Source: RHKX01 sp046330285 (GTDB lineage Bacteria; Actinomycetota; Thermoleophilia; Solirubrobacterales; 70-9). From it: a stretch of 64,000 bases of DNA. The position numbers and the translations under genes were made by a program. Where the stretch lies: assembly GCA_046330285.1 (NCBI GenBank), contig JAXLSX010000013.1, forward strand, positions 1 to 64,000, given 5' to 3'. Positions 32,440 to 42,075 of the stretch are shown in pieces. Every line of letters begins with the position of its first letter. Positions within the stretch are counted from its first letter, which is position 1. Under the pieces are notes generated by a model. The model was not told the DNA's origin. It searched no databases and saw nothing but the letters and a program-made list of their open reading frames with translations.

Positions 32440-34614
32440 GTGAGCGAACTCGACATCGAACGGGACGCCGCCGCCGTCAACGGAGGCCCCGCTCCGACTG
32501 CTCCCGCCGAGCCCGTCGCGACCACCCCGGAGCCGGTCGACCTCGAGGACTCCTGGCTCTATTTCAACCGCGAGCTCTCGTGGCTGGACTTCAACGACCG
32601 AGTCCTCCAGCTCGCCGAGGACACGACGCTGCCGCTGCTCGAGCGGCTCAAGTTCTGCGCCATCTACGAGAGCAACCTCGACGAGTTCTACATGGTGCGC
32701 GTGGCGGGGGTGCACGACAAGATCGTCGCCTCGCTGACCGCCGGCGGCGCCGACGGGATCCCCCCGGCCGAGGTTCTCGCCGCCGTTCGCGAGCGCACGA
32801 TCGCCCAGCGCGAGCGCCTCGAGCGATGCCTCCTCTCCGAGCTCGTGCCGGCGATGGCCGAGCGCGGGATCAGGATCGTCGACTACGACGAGGCGACCCC
32901 CGACGAGCTCGCCGAGATCGACGAGCTGTTCAACAGCCGCGTGTTCCCGGCGCTGACGCCGCTCGTGTTCGGCGTCGGCCGGCCGTTCCCCTACATCTCG
33001 AACCTCTCGCTGAGCCTCCTCGTCGTCCTCCGCGATCCGGTCCAGGACACGGAGGTCCTCGCCCGGGTGAAGGTGCCGAAGGAGCTGCTCCGTCGCTACC
33101 TGCCGATCGGCGACGGCAAGACCTTCGTCGCGCTCGAGGACGTCATCTCCCACAACCTCGGGGCGTTGTTCCCGGGCATGGAGGTGATCGGCCACACCCT
33201 GTTCCGCGTCACCAGGGACACCGACTACGACGTCTCCGACGAGGCCGACGACCTCCGCCGCGCGGTCGAGGAGGAGATCCGCCGCCGCCGCTTCGGCGAG
33301 GTGATCCGGCTCGAGCTGACCGGCGATCTCGACCCGCGCCTCCGGGAGCGCCTCGTCTCGCTGCTCGGGATCGGGCCCGACCAGGTCTACGACGTCGGCT
33401 GGATCGGGATGGACGACCTCTTCGACATCGCCGGCGTTTCCGGCTTCGACGACCTCCGCTACCCGCCGTTCTCCCCGGTCACCCAGACCCGGCTGCAGGC
33501 GCCCGAGGGTCAGACGATGGACCTGCTCGCGGCGATCCGCGAGGGCGACATCCTCGTCCACCACCCCTACGACTCGTTCCAGACGTCGGTCGAGGCGTTC
33601 GTCCGCCAGGCGGTCAACGACCCCGACGTCCTCGCGATCAAGCAGACCGTGTACCGGACCAGCGACGACTCACCGCTCGTCCCGGCGCTGATCCAGGCGT
33701 CGGAGCGCGGCAAGCAGGCGGTCTGCATGGTGGAGCTGAAGGCCCGATTCGACGAGCAGGCCAACATCCGCTGGGCGAAGAAGCTCGAGCAGGCCGGCGT
33801 CCACGTCGTCTACGGGATCCCGGCGCTGAAGACTCACGCCAAGTGCGTCCTGGTCGTCCGGCGCGAGGGTGACGGGGTTCGCCAGTACGCCCACATCGGG
33901 ACCGGCAACTACAACCCGAAGACGGCCCGCCTCTACACCGACCTCGGGCTCTTCACCGTCGATCCCGGCATCTGCTCCGACATCGCCGAGATGTTCAACT
34001 ACCTGACCGGCTACGCCCGCCCGCAGAACTACCGGAAGGCGCTGATCGCACCGTTCAACCTCTCCGAGGGCCTGCTCGCCGAGATCGACCGGACGATCGA
34101 GGCCCACAGCTCCCAGCGTCCCGCCCGGATCCGGATGAAGATGAACTCGCTTCTCGATCCGCGGACGATCCAGGCGCTCTACCGCGCTTCGCAGGCCGGG
34201 GTGAAGGTCGAGCTCAACGTCCGCGGGATCTGCGCGCTGCGGCCCGGTGTCGAGGGCGTCTCCGAGAACATCACCGTCGTCTCCGTCCTCGGGCGCTTCC
34301 TCGAGCACTCCCGGATCTACTGCTTCGAGCGCCCCGGCGAGACCCGCGTCTACACAGGGTCCGCGGACCTGATGCCGCGCAACCTCTACAACCGGGTCGA
34401 GCTCGTGATCCCGGTCGAGGACGAGGGGGTGCGGGAGGAGATGATCGAGATCCTCGACCTCAGCCTCGCCGACAACGCCGGGGCCTGGAACCTCGACGCC
34501 GAGGGCGAGTGGACGCGGAGGACGCGAGCGCCGGGCGAGCCGGTCAACGACGTCCAGGCGACGATGATCGAACGCAGCACCGGCCGCGCCGCGGAGGCCC
34601 CCCAGACCTTCTAG
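32440..34614 (+). CDS. polyphosphate kinase 1
   Basis: A 724-residue PPK1 that makes polyphosphate from ATP. After about 40 variable residues come the N domain (WLYFNRELSWLDFNDRVL), head domain and the two C-terminal HKD-like domains. The expected phosphohistidine is His466 (THAKCVLVVRR) with HIGTGNYNPKTARLYTD after it, and the second key histidine is His623 (HSRIYCF). The frame begins at 32332, but that overlaps the previous gene; GTG at 32440 follows its stop by four bases and keeps the whole fold. Cotranscription with the PHP-glycosyltransferase is likely, so the same PHO box may control both. Confidence 0.95.
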   Translation: MSELDIERDAAAVNGGPAPTAPAEPVATTPEPVDLEDSWLYFNRELSWLDFNDRVLQLAEDTTLPLLERLKFCAIYESNLDEFYMVRVAGVHDKIVASLTAGGADGIPPAEVLAAVRERTIAQRERLERCLLSELVPAMAERGIRIVDYDEATPDELAEIDELFNSRVFPALTPLVFGVGRPFPYISNLSLSLLVVLRDPVQDTEVLARVKVPKELLRRYLPIGDGKTFVALEDVISHNLGALFPGMEVIGHTLFRVTRDTDYDVSDEADDLRRAVEEEIRRRRFGEVIRLELTGDLDPRLRERLVSLLGIGPDQVYDVGWIGMDDLFDIAGVSGFDDLRYPPFSPVTQTRLQAPEGQTMDLLAAIREGDILVHHPYDSFQTSVEAFVRQAVNDPDVLAIKQTVYRTSDDSPLVPALIQASERGKQAVCMVELKARFDEQANIRWAKKLEQAGVHVVYGIPALKTHAKCVLVVRREGDGVRQYAHIGTGNYNPKTARLYTDLGLFTVDPGICSDIAEMFNYLTGYARPQNYRKALIAPFNLSEGLLAEIDRTIEAHSSQRPARIRMKMNSLLDPRTIQALYRASQAGVKVELNVRGICALRPGVEGVSENITVVSVLGRFLEHSRIYCFERPGETRVYTGSADLMPRNLYNRVELVIPVEDEGVREEMIEILDLSLADNAGAWNLDAEGEWTRRTRAPGEPVNDVQATMIERSTGRAAEAPQTF

Positions 34615-34630
34615 GGAGTCCGCGAGGACG

Positions 34631-36028
34631 ATGCGGCACGACGCACACGGATATTGGATCGAGGAAGCCGGGCTCGAGGGCACCCCCTCGCTGCCGGCGC
34701 TGACCGAGGACACGGTCGCCGATGTCCTCGTGGTCGGCGGCGGCTACACCGGACTCTGGGCGGCGTGGTGGCTCAAGCAACAGGACCCCGATGCCCGTGT
34801 CGTCCTGCTCGAGGCCGAGCACTGCGGCTTCGGCCCGAGCGGCCGCAACGGCGGGTTCGTCAACTCGATGGGCTTCAGCCTGCCGACGCTGCGCCGCAAC
34901 TTCGGCGATCGCGCCGCAGTCGAGATGGTCCACGCGGGCGACGCCTCGGTCGACGCGATCGGTCGCTGGTGCGAGGAGCAGGACGTCGACGCCTGGTTCA
35001 CCCGCGCCGGCTACCTGCAGGCTTCGACCGCGCCCTACTTCGACCACGCCTGGGACCCCGTGGCCGAGTCCTGCGCCGAGCTCGGCGAGCAGGGCCGGAT
35101 CGACGTCCTCGACCGCGACGGCGTCCGCTCCCGCTGCGATTCGCCGCTGTTCCGCTGCGCCGCCTTCTACCCCGTCGCCGCGACGGTCCAGCCCGCACGG
35201 CTGGCGGCCGGGCTCCGCGAGCGGATCGTCGAGGCCGGGGTGGTCGTCCACGAGCACACCCGCGTCGATGCGCTCACCGACCGCGACGGCGGCGTCGTCG
35301 CGACGACGCCGGGGGGCGCGGTCCGCGCCCGCTCCGCCGTTCTCGCCGCCGGCGGATCGCTGCTCCGGTTCCGCCCGCTGCGCCGCTCGCTCACCGTCAC
35401 CTCGAGCCACATGGTCATCACCGAGCCCGTTCCCGACATCCTCGAGGAGCTCGGCTGGACCGGCGGTGAGTGCATCACCGACTCGCGGCACATGGTCCAC
35501 TACTTCCGGACAACGCGGGACGGTCGCATCGCGTTCGGCTGGGGTGGCGGGAAGATCGTCCGCGGCGCCAACGTTCATGGGCGCGCCGAGATCGACCCGG
35601 AGCTGACGGACGCCGTCCGGGCCGACCTGCTGCGCTTCTTCCCCCAGCTCGAGGGCCGGGCGATCACCCATGCCTGGGGCGGCCCAATCGACGTCTCGCC
35701 GACCCATCTGCCGGTGATCCGCAGTGTCGGGGCCCGCAGCTTCGCCGGCTTCGGCTATACGGGCCACGGCGTCGGTCCCTCGCAGATGGTCGGCCGGGCG
35801 CTCGCCTCGCTCGCGCTCGATCGGCGCGACGAGTTCACCACCCTCCCGATCGTCGACCCGCCGCCGGTCAGCGTTCCCCCCGAGCCCTTCCGGTTCGCGG
35901 GCGGAGCGATCATCCGGCGCGCGATCATCCGCAAGGAGCTGGCCGAGGAGCAGGACCGGAAGCCGGGGCCGATCACCCGCATCGTCAGCGGGATCCCGGA
36001 GCTGATCGGCATCCACGTCGGCCGCTGA
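34631..36028 (+). CDS. FAD-dependent amine/amino acid oxidoreductase
   Basis: A 465-residue DAO-type flavoprotein. The dinucleotide-binding GGGYTGLWAAW starts at residue 36, SGRNGGFVN follows as in PuuB and sarcosine/glycine oxidases, and GFGYTGHGVGPSQMVG near residue 385 is the C-terminal FAD contact. It should oxidise an amine or N-methyl group. The family includes gamma-glutamylputrescine oxidoreductase, which would match the polyamine cluster ten kilobases away, but there is no PuuA or PuuD here. It follows ppk1 by 16 bases, probably by chance of operon order. Substrate open. Confidence 0.82.
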   Translation: MRHDAHGYWIEEAGLEGTPSLPALTEDTVADVLVVGGGYTGLWAAWWLKQQDPDARVVLLEAEHCGFGPSGRNGGFVNSMGFSLPTLRRNFGDRAAVEMVHAGDASVDAIGRWCEEQDVDAWFTRAGYLQASTAPYFDHAWDPVAESCAELGEQGRIDVLDRDGVRSRCDSPLFRCAAFYPVAATVQPARLAAGLRERIVEAGVVVHEHTRVDALTDRDGGVVATTPGGAVRARSAVLAAGGSLLRFRPLRRSLTVTSSHMVITEPVPDILEELGWTGGECITDSRHMVHYFRTTRDGRIAFGWGGGKIVRGANVHGRAEIDPELTDAVRADLLRFFPQLEGRAITHAWGGPIDVSPTHLPVIRSVGARSFAGFGYTGHGVGPSQMVGRALASLALDRRDEFTTLPIVDPPPVSVPPEPFRFAGGAIIRRAIIRKELAEEQDRKPGPITRIVSGIPELIGIHVGR

Positions 36029-36133
36029 GGCGCGAGGAATCCGCCCGTCCGCGGCGAATTCCGGGGACGGCGCAGGGCTCAGATCAACATCTCGCCGAGG
36101 CTCGGCCCCGGCGACGCGAACTCAGGAGTGACG

Positions 36134-36709
36134 ATGGAAGGAAGTCCGATGATGACCGGGCCGGAGGGGCGCGAGCTGCTCCGCGGTCTCTCGAGGTTCT
36201 GGTGGCTGTGGCTGGTGTTCGGGATCGGCTGGATCGTGATCGCGCTGGTGATCCTCCAGTTCGACCAGGCCTCGATCACCACCGTCGGCGTCCTGATCGG
36301 CCTGATGTTCTTCATCAGCGGCCTGCAGCAGTTCGCGATCGCGGGGATGGTCGAACGGGGCCGGTGGATGTTCCTGCTGTTCGGCTTCCTGTTCGTGGTC
36401 GCCGGAGTGGTCGCGTTCATATCGCCCGAGAACACGTTTGCCGCGATCGCCGACATCCTCGGGTTCCTGTTCCTTATCGTCGGCATCTTCTGGATCATCC
36501 AGGCCTTCGCCGAGCGTGACGAGAGCGACGTCTGGTGGCTCGGCCTCGGCGCCGGGATCCTGATGGTGATCCTCGCCTTCTGGACCGGCGGTCAGTTCTT
36601 CATCGAGAAGCAGTACACGCTCCTCGTCTTCGCCGGGATCTGGGCCCTGATGTCGGGCGTCACCGACATCGTCCGGGCGTTCCAGATCCGCAAGCTCGGG
36701 GAGCTCTAG
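36134..36709 (+). CDS. HdeD/DUF308-like membrane protein
   Basis: A 191-residue protein with six predicted membrane helices in three repeats of about 55 residues, separated by short turns. Segments such as IGLMFFISGLQQFA and LGFLFLIVGIFWIIQAF show the repeated L-x-G pattern of the HdeD acid-resistance membrane family. Its function in actinobacteria is unknown. AGGAG at 36124-36128 precedes the ATG at 36134; a GTG at 36128 or ATG at 36149 are less likely. It is convergent with the DUF2283 gene three bases away. Confidence 0.78.
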   Translation: MEGSPMMTGPEGRELLRGLSRFWWLWLVFGIGWIVIALVILQFDQASITTVGVLIGLMFFISGLQQFAIAGMVERGRWMFLLFGFLFVVAGVVAFISPENTFAAIADILGFLFLIVGIFWIIQAFAERDESDVWWLGLGAGILMVILAFWTGGQFFIEKQYTLLVFAGIWALMSGVTDIVRAFQIRKLGEL

Positions 36710-36712
36710 GAC

Positions 36713-36946
36713 TCAGCCCCTTCGCAGGTGCCCGAGGGTCTCCGAACGCAGGAGGCTCTCGGGCGCAAGCACCTCGATCCCGACGAGGCGACCCTCCTCG
36801 TCGACGTCGAGGGCGATCTCGGATCCCGCTTCCCCGAGCTCCTCGACCTCCTCGAGGGTGATGGCGCTGCGGGGGACGAAGCCGGCGTCCTCGGGGATCA
36901 GGCTGATGTAGACGGCCCCGGTCTCGGGCTCGTAGGTGATGTACAC
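36713..36946 (-). CDS. DUF2283 domain protein
   Basis: A 77-residue small protein with MYITYEPETGAVYISL at the start, ALDVDEEGRLVGIEVL in the middle and a short basic end. These match DUF2283, a compact beta-rich domain of unknown role. It is the third gene of an APC permease-UspA-DUF2283 unit; 10 bases separate it from the UspA gene. A possible regulatory or binding role for a small ligand is only guessed. Confidence 0.78.
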   Translation of the reverse strand: MYITYEPETGAVYISLIPEDAGFVPRSAITLEEVEELGEAGSEIALDVDEEGRLVGIEVLAPESLLRSETLGHLRRG

Positions 36947-36956
36947 GCGGTCCAGA

Positions 36957-37379
36957 CTACGCGTCGGCGACCGGCGTCACCACGACCGGCACGCTCGCGA
37001 TCTGGACGAGCTTGTGGGGAGTCGAGCCGAGGATCGCGCCCTTGATCGGGCTGTCGCCGTACGTGCCGACGATGATCATCCGCGCGTCGCGCTCCTCGGC
37101 AACGGCGGCCAGCGCCGCGGCCGGCCGCTGCGGGATCAGCGCGCCCTCGGCCTCGACGCCGCACTTCTGCGCCGACTCGACGCCCTCGTCGATGAACGCC
37201 TGCCCCTGGTCGCGCATGATCTCGCGCTGGGTGCCGATCTCTCCGGCCCCCTGGTAGGGCTGGTAGCCGTAGGCGACGATCACCTTCGAGCCGAGGCCCT
37301 TGGCGAGGTCGCAGGCGAGGTCGAGTGCCGCGTGCCCGCAGCCGGTCCCGTCGTAGCCGACGATGATCTCGTTGTTCAT
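36957..37379 (-). CDS. universal stress protein UspA family
   Basis: A 140-residue single-domain UspA protein. The nucleotide-binding signature G-x2-G-x9-G-S/T is present as GTYGDSPIKGAILGST near residue 103, and the N-terminal IIVGYDGTGCG holds the conserved Asp, so it probably binds ATP. The start overlaps the stop of the APC permease gene by four bases (ATGA), which suggests coupling. Single UspA genes next to permeases often modulate the transporter, which may apply here. Cytosolic. Confidence 0.88.
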   Translation of the reverse strand: MNNEIIVGYDGTGCGHAALDLACDLAKGLGSKVIVAYGYQPYQGAGEIGTQREIMRDQGQAFIDEGVESAQKCGVEAEGALIPQRPAAALAAVAEERDARMIIVGTYGDSPIKGAILGSTPHKLVQIASVPVVVTPVADA

Positions 37380-38899
37380 GAGGCTGCCTCCGCTTTCTTG
37401 GCGAGCGATCCCGGCTCCGCCACCGAAGGCTTGCGCCGGAAGAATTCGGGTTCGGCGATCCGCTGGAGGATCATGACGACGATGCCGAGGATCGCGAAGA
37501 AGATCGCGATCGCCAGTGGCGGACCGACCCCGAGCACGTCGCGCTTGCCCGGCTCGGAGAGGTCGCTGATCGATTTGATCAGGACGTAGGTCAACGTCAG
37601 CCCGCCGAGTACGGGCATCACTCCGACGGCGAAGAACGACTTCACGCTCGTCGTCAGCTCGCGGCGGTAGAACCAGGCGCAGGCGAAGCCGGTGAGCCCG
37701 TAGTAGAAGGCGATCATCAGGCCCAGCGCGGCGATCGAGTCGCCGAGAATGTCCTCGCTGATCAGCGTCAGCCCGAAGTACCAGACGATCGACAGCCCGC
37801 CCATCAGCAGCGTCGAGAAGTCGGGGGTCTGGTAGCGCGGATGGACCCGGGCGAAGATCTTCGGCAGTGCCTTCACCGCTCCCATCGACAGCGACGTCCG
37901 CGCCGTCGGCAGGATCGTCGTCTGCGTCGACGCCGCCGCCGAGGTCAGCACGGCGATGATCAGGATCTTGTCCAGCGGTGAGCCGAGCACGTCGAGGCCG
38001 AGGGCCGAGAGGACGTCGTCCTTGTTCTGCTTCAGGAACTCCTCACCGTGGACGGCCTGCGCCGCGATCGAGACGATCACGTAGATGGCGAGCAGGATCA
38101 GGGTCGAGACGACCGCGGATTTCCCCGGACCCTCGGTCGGGTCCTCGGTTTCCTCGTTGACGGTCACCGCGCTGTCCCACCCCCAGTAGATGAAGACCGC
38201 GACGAGTACCCCGTCGATCAGCGCCGTCGTGCTGTCGATGTTGAACGGGTTGAGCCACCCGAGGCTGGGGTCGATCGAGTCCGGGTAGTCGCCGGCGTAG
38301 ACCCTGACCAGGGCGACGACGGCGAAGGCGGCCAGCGCGAGGATCTCGGCTCCGAGGAGCGCGATCTGGGTCCGGGCCGAGAGCTCGATCCCGATGTAAC
38401 AGATGGCGGTCATGATCGCGATCCAGATCACGCCGATGCAGGTCACGGCGATCGTCGACGGAGCATCGATCCCGACCAGCAGGAAGCTGTAGAGGCCGGC
38501 GATCTGGGCCAGGTTCGCCATGACGATGACGTCGGCGACGATAATCGCCCAGCCGCCGATCCAGCCGATCGACGGGCCCATCGCCGAGGTGACCCAGGTG
38601 AAGGTCGTGCCGCAGTCCGGGTCCTGGCGGTTCATGTAGTAGTAGGCGAAGGCGATGCAGAGCATCGGCAGGAACGCCACCCAGAGGACCGCCGGCGAGA
38701 ACAGGCCGACCCCGGCCGCGACGACGAACCCGAGGCTCGCCGCGAGGCTGTAGCCGGGAGCCGTCGAGGCGACGCCGATGACGACGCTCGAGGCGAAGCC
38801 GATGGCCCCGCCCTTCAGGCCCTTGTCACCGCCTGACGCGGACGACGACGGCGGCTCGGCGGCAGGCGTCGACCCGAGTGCCCCGGTTGCGCTCTCCAT
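37376..38899 (-). CDS. APC family amino acid/polyamine permease
   Basis: A 507-residue permease with about twelve helices of the amino acid-polyamine-organocation superfamily. The first helix segment has GFASSVVIGVASTAPGYSL, the unwound TM1 region, and TM6 has IYWGWDSAVTVNEETEDPTE, typical of APC proteins of the YfnA/amino acid type. GGAGAGGG precedes the ATG at 38899. Substrate is unknown; amino acids or amines are likely. UspA and DUF2283 genes follow in the same transcript. Confidence 0.88.
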   Translation of the reverse strand: MESATGALGSTPAAEPPSSSASGGDKGLKGGAIGFASSVVIGVASTAPGYSLAASLGFVVAAGVGLFSPAVLWVAFLPMLCIAFAYYYMNRQDPDCGTTFTWVTSAMGPSIGWIGGWAIIVADVIVMANLAQIAGLYSFLLVGIDAPSTIAVTCIGVIWIAIMTAICYIGIELSARTQIALLGAEILALAAFAVVALVRVYAGDYPDSIDPSLGWLNPFNIDSTTALIDGVLVAVFIYWGWDSAVTVNEETEDPTEGPGKSAVVSTLILLAIYVIVSIAAQAVHGEEFLKQNKDDVLSALGLDVLGSPLDKILIIAVLTSAAASTQTTILPTARTSLSMGAVKALPKIFARVHPRYQTPDFSTLLMGGLSIVWYFGLTLISEDILGDSIAALGLMIAFYYGLTGFACAWFYRRELTTSVKSFFAVGVMPVLGGLTLTYVLIKSISDLSEPGKRDVLGVGPPLAIAIFFAILGIVVMILQRIAEPEFFRRKPSVAEPGSLAKKAEAAS

Positions 38900-39038
38900 T
38901 CCCTCTCCTCTCGTCGCTGGACATGACGACGATCTCCGGCGCGGAGACTATTCCTCTGCTCGATTACGCGCAGTTCGCGTCCGGTGTGGTTCCGCGGCGA
39001 GGGGGTAGGGGAATCGGGAGAGCAACGAAAGGAGCCGG

Positions 39039-39122
39039 ATGGATCCGGTCGCAGTCATCTTCGTCATCGCCATCCTGATCGTCTTCGCGATCGCATGGAG
39101 GGTCTGGGGCTCCGAGCGCTAG
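39039..39122 (+). CDS. 27-residue membrane microprotein
   Basis: A short frame coding for MDPVAVIFVIAILIVFAIAW followed by seven residues (RVWGSER). It is a single transmembrane helix with a short positively charged end, so the C-terminus probably faces the cytosol. AAAGGAG at 39028-39034 is a very good ribosome-binding site four bases before the ATG. It is divergent from the APC permease (about 140 bases away) and convergent with mmsA. Small proteins of this shape often regulate a transporter or membrane enzyme, but no partner is shown. Confidence 0.55.
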   Translation: MDPVAVIFVIAILIVFAIAWRVWGSER

Positions 39123-39136
39123 GGCGCCCGCACCGG

Positions 39137-40672
39137 TCAGTGGGTGCCGAAGGCGGCGCCCTTCTTCGCGGGCTGCCAGCGTGTGGTCACGACCTTCTTG
39201 CGCGTGTAGAACTCGACGGCGTCGTGGCCGTTCGCGTGGAGGTCGCCGACCATGGAGTCCTTCCAGCCCGCGAACGGGAACCATGCGACCGGCGCCGGAA
39301 CGCCGACGTTGACGCCGACCATCCCGGCCTCGACCTCGTTCCGGAACTTGCGGACCGCCGCACCGGACTCGGTGAAGATCACCGACGCGTTGCCGTAGCG
39401 GGACGAGTTGACGAACCCGAGCGCGTCGTCGAGATCCTCGACCTCGAGCAGTGCGAGCAGCGGCCCGAACAGCTCCTCGCGCGCGAGCTCCGACTCGCGG
39501 TCGGAGACGGTCAGGATCGTCGGGCCCATCAGCGCGCCGGCGGCGTTGGTCTTGTCGCGGCCGTCGACGACGACCTCCGAGCCCTGCTCGATCGCGCGGT
39601 CGGCCGCGGCGGAGATCCGGTCGCGGGCGTCGGCGGCGACCATCGGCGGGCAGACGACGCCCTCCTCGGCGCCGTTGCCGGTCGGCAGGGTCGCCGCAGC
39701 GTCGGCCAGGGCGGAGCGGACCTCGCGGCGGCGCTCCTGGTCGCCGACGATGACGGCGACCGAACCCGCGAGACAGCGCTGCCCGGCATTGCCGAACGCC
39801 GACTGCATCATCGCCGGGACCGCCTGGTCGAGATCGGCGTCGTCCATCACGACCATCGAGTTCTTGGCGCCACCGAGGGCCTGCACGCGCTTGCCCGAGC
39901 GGGTGCCGCGGTCCATGACGTGGAGGGCGGTCGACGCCTGCCCGACGAAGCTGATCGCGTCGATCTCGGGGTGGTCGAGCAGCCCGTTGACCGCGTCGTG
40001 GGCGCCGTGGACGATGTTGACCACGCCGGCGGGGATCTGATCGATCCCGTCGATCAGCTCGACGATCCGCTGCGGCGTCCGCGGGTCCCGCTCGGACGGC
40101 TTCAGGATGAAAGTGTTGCCGCAGGCGATCGCATACGGCAGGAACCAGAGCGGGATCATCGCCGGGAAGTTGAACGGGGTGATCGCGGCGACCACGCCGA
40201 CCGGCTGACGCCACATCTCGACGTCGACGCCGCCGGCGACGCCCTCGAGCGTCTCGCCCTTGAGCAGGTTCGGGATGCCGCACGCGTTCTCGGTCGACTC
40301 GATCCCGCGCCCGACCTCGCCGCGCGCGTCGTCGAGCGCCTTGCCCATGTCCTCGGTGACGAGGCGGGTCAGCTCCTCCTGGTTGGCCCAGAGCGCCTCG
40401 CGCAGGGCGAACACGGCGCGCGCCCGCTTCGCGACGGAGGTGGCCGCCCACGCCGGCTGCGCCGCCCGCGCGGCGGAGGCCGCGGCGTCGACGTCCGCCG
40501 CCGTCGACAGCGGCACCCGCGCGAGCACCCTGCCGGTGGCGGGATCGACGTCGTCGAGGGTCTCGGTCGCGGCCGATGTGACCCACTCCCCGCCGATGTA
40601 GTTCTTCAGCGTCTCCGGCTCACCGGCTGCGTTCTCGTCGGTGCCGGCCTGCGTCAGCGTCTCGGGCTCCAT
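39137..40672 (-). CDS. CoA-acylating methylmalonate-semialdehyde dehydrogenase
   Basis: A 511-residue aldehyde dehydrogenase of the MmsA type, which converts methylmalonate or malonate semialdehyde to propionyl- or acetyl-CoA with NAD+. The catalytic Cys300 lies in SAFGNAGQRCLAG, and the QALGGAKNSMVV and FNFPAMIPLWFLP segments separate MmsA from ordinary aldehyde dehydrogenases. The frame opens at 41197, but AAGGAG followed by ATG at 40672 is the start. It could act in valine, inositol or beta-alanine breakdown. No partner genes of those routes are adjacent. Confidence 0.9.
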   Translation of the reverse strand: MEPETLTQAGTDENAAGEPETLKNYIGGEWVTSAATETLDDVDPATGRVLARVPLSTAADVDAAASAARAAQPAWAATSVAKRARAVFALREALWANQEELTRLVTEDMGKALDDARGEVGRGIESTENACGIPNLLKGETLEGVAGGVDVEMWRQPVGVVAAITPFNFPAMIPLWFLPYAIACGNTFILKPSERDPRTPQRIVELIDGIDQIPAGVVNIVHGAHDAVNGLLDHPEIDAISFVGQASTALHVMDRGTRSGKRVQALGGAKNSMVVMDDADLDQAVPAMMQSAFGNAGQRCLAGSVAVIVGDQERRREVRSALADAAATLPTGNGAEEGVVCPPMVAADARDRISAAADRAIEQGSEVVVDGRDKTNAAGALMGPTILTVSDRESELAREELFGPLLALLEVEDLDDALGFVNSSRYGNASVIFTESGAAVRKFRNEVEAGMVGVNVGVPAPVAWFPFAGWKDSMVGDLHANGHDAVEFYTRKKVVTTRWQPAKKGAAFGTH

Positions 40673-40787
40673 CGCCTGTCTCCTTCGGCGTCTCGGTCTC
40701 GGAAGTCCTCGCCGATGGTACTGCCGCCCCTTGGTGCGTCGTTGCACAAACTCGGGCCGCGCCTTCCGCCGCAGCGGCGCAAGCGGG

Positions 40788-42062
40788 TCAGTCCGCGTCG
40801 CGGCCGAGTGCGATCCGAAGCAGGCCGAGAGCGCACTGCCGGAAGCCCTCCGGCAGGGCCGCCGACGGTGACGCCCCCGGGTGGCTCCGCGCGACCCGGA
40901 CCCGCAACACCCCGGGGCGGATCCGGAAGCGCAGCGGTGCCTCCAGCGTCGCCGCCTCGCCGTCGATCCCGGCCGGCACGGGGTGGGCCGCGCCGGCCTC
41001 GAACTCCGGCGCGCTCCATTCGCGCCACGGTCGCTGGAGCCCGCCGCCGCCACCGCGTCCGCGCGGCGCGCCGAACACGGTGACCCCGAGCAGGCCGTCG
41101 TCGATCCGCGGCCTCGTACCCGAGCCGACGGCCCGGCCGAGCCGGTAGCGGTTGTTGGAGACGAGGATCGCGACGCCCGAGTGGTGCTCGTGCCCACCCG
41201 GCCCGGCCCAGACTAGATCGAGGCCGGTGCCCTGCGGGCCGACCATCTCCGGCACCGCCTCGAGCAGGGTTCGGATCTTCGCGTCGCGATAACCGGCGCG
41301 TTGGACGGCGCTCGCGTAGAGGCCGAGGGAGACGTTGTTGACGAAGACGCGGCCGTTGACCTCGCCGAGATCGACGCGGCGCTCGCCGCCGTCGACGAAG
41401 GCGTCGAGGGCGCCGGCGACGTCGTCGCGGTCGACGCCGAGATCGCAGGCGAAGTGGTTGCGGGTCCCGGCGGGGATGCAGGCGTAGGGGAGACCGAGCT
41501 CGGCGGCGATCTCTGCGACCACCGCCTGGGAGCCGTCGCCGCCCGCCATCGCGAGCGCGTCGGCGCCGTCGGCGACCGCGGCCCGGACGAGATCCGCGAG
41601 GTCGTCCCCCGCCCGGAGCTCGACGACGGCGAAGCCGCGTCGCGCCGCCTCCTCGGCGAGCCCGAACCGCTCCGCCTTGCCGCCGCCCGAGCGCGGGTTG
41701 AAGAACAGGACGGGGTGCTCGGGAGGAGCGACCGCGGCGAGGTCGGCGCGGGCCCAGAATGCGGCGCGGGTGCAGATCAGACAGACCGCGGCCGCCAGGA
41801 TCAGGGCGATCTCGTCGACGACCCGGCCGTCGAGCATCAGCCAGAGCGAGCCGCCGAGCCCGACCACGGTCGCCGTCGCCCCGGCGACCCGCAACGTCAG
41901 CGGGCCGACGATCGCGTACCAGGCACCGACCGAGGCGAGGCCGAGCAGGCCGACGACGAAGAGGCCGCGAGGCATCGCGTTCACGGCGATCAGGATCAGC
42001 AGCGCGATCGCGATCGTCCCGGAGGCGAGGGCGGCGACGGCGGCTGTCCTGCGGACGCTCAT
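40788..42062 (-). CDS. diacylglycerol kinase-like lipid kinase with membrane domain
   Basis: A 424-residue protein with four N-terminal helices (about residues 8-95) and a C-terminal DAGK catalytic domain: FNPRSGGGKAE near residue 122, AGGDGSQAV and PAGTRNHFACDLG. These define lipid and sphingosine-type kinases such as DgkB/YegS. It should phosphorylate a membrane lipid or prenol. It diverges from the PAP2 gene with a 13-base gap, so the two promoters must lie inside coding sequence or be leaderless. Kinase and phosphatase could form a lipid phosphorylation/dephosphorylation pair. Confidence 0.82.
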   Translation of the reverse strand: MSVRRTAAVAALASGTIAIALLILIAVNAMPRGLFVVGLLGLASVGAWYAIVGPLTLRVAGATATVVGLGGSLWLMLDGRVVDEIALILAAAVCLICTRAAFWARADLAAVAPPEHPVLFFNPRSGGGKAERFGLAEEAARRGFAVVELRAGDDLADLVRAAVADGADALAMAGGDGSQAVVAEIAAELGLPYACIPAGTRNHFACDLGVDRDDVAGALDAFVDGGERRVDLGEVNGRVFVNNVSLGLYASAVQRAGYRDAKIRTLLEAVPEMVGPQGTGLDLVWAGPGGHEHHSGVAILVSNNRYRLGRAVGSGTRPRIDDGLLGVTVFGAPRGRGGGGGLQRPWREWSAPEFEAGAAHPVPAGIDGEAATLEAPLRFRIRPGVLRVRVARSHPGASPSAALPEGFRQCALGLLRIALGRDAD

Positions 42063-42075
42063 AGAATCAGCGCCG

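Noticed and set aside
36046..36070. CCGTCC/GGACGG repeat between the FAD enzyme and HdeD genes as a terminator
   Set aside because: Only six pairs around a 13-base loop, not above what GC-rich sequence gives by chance.
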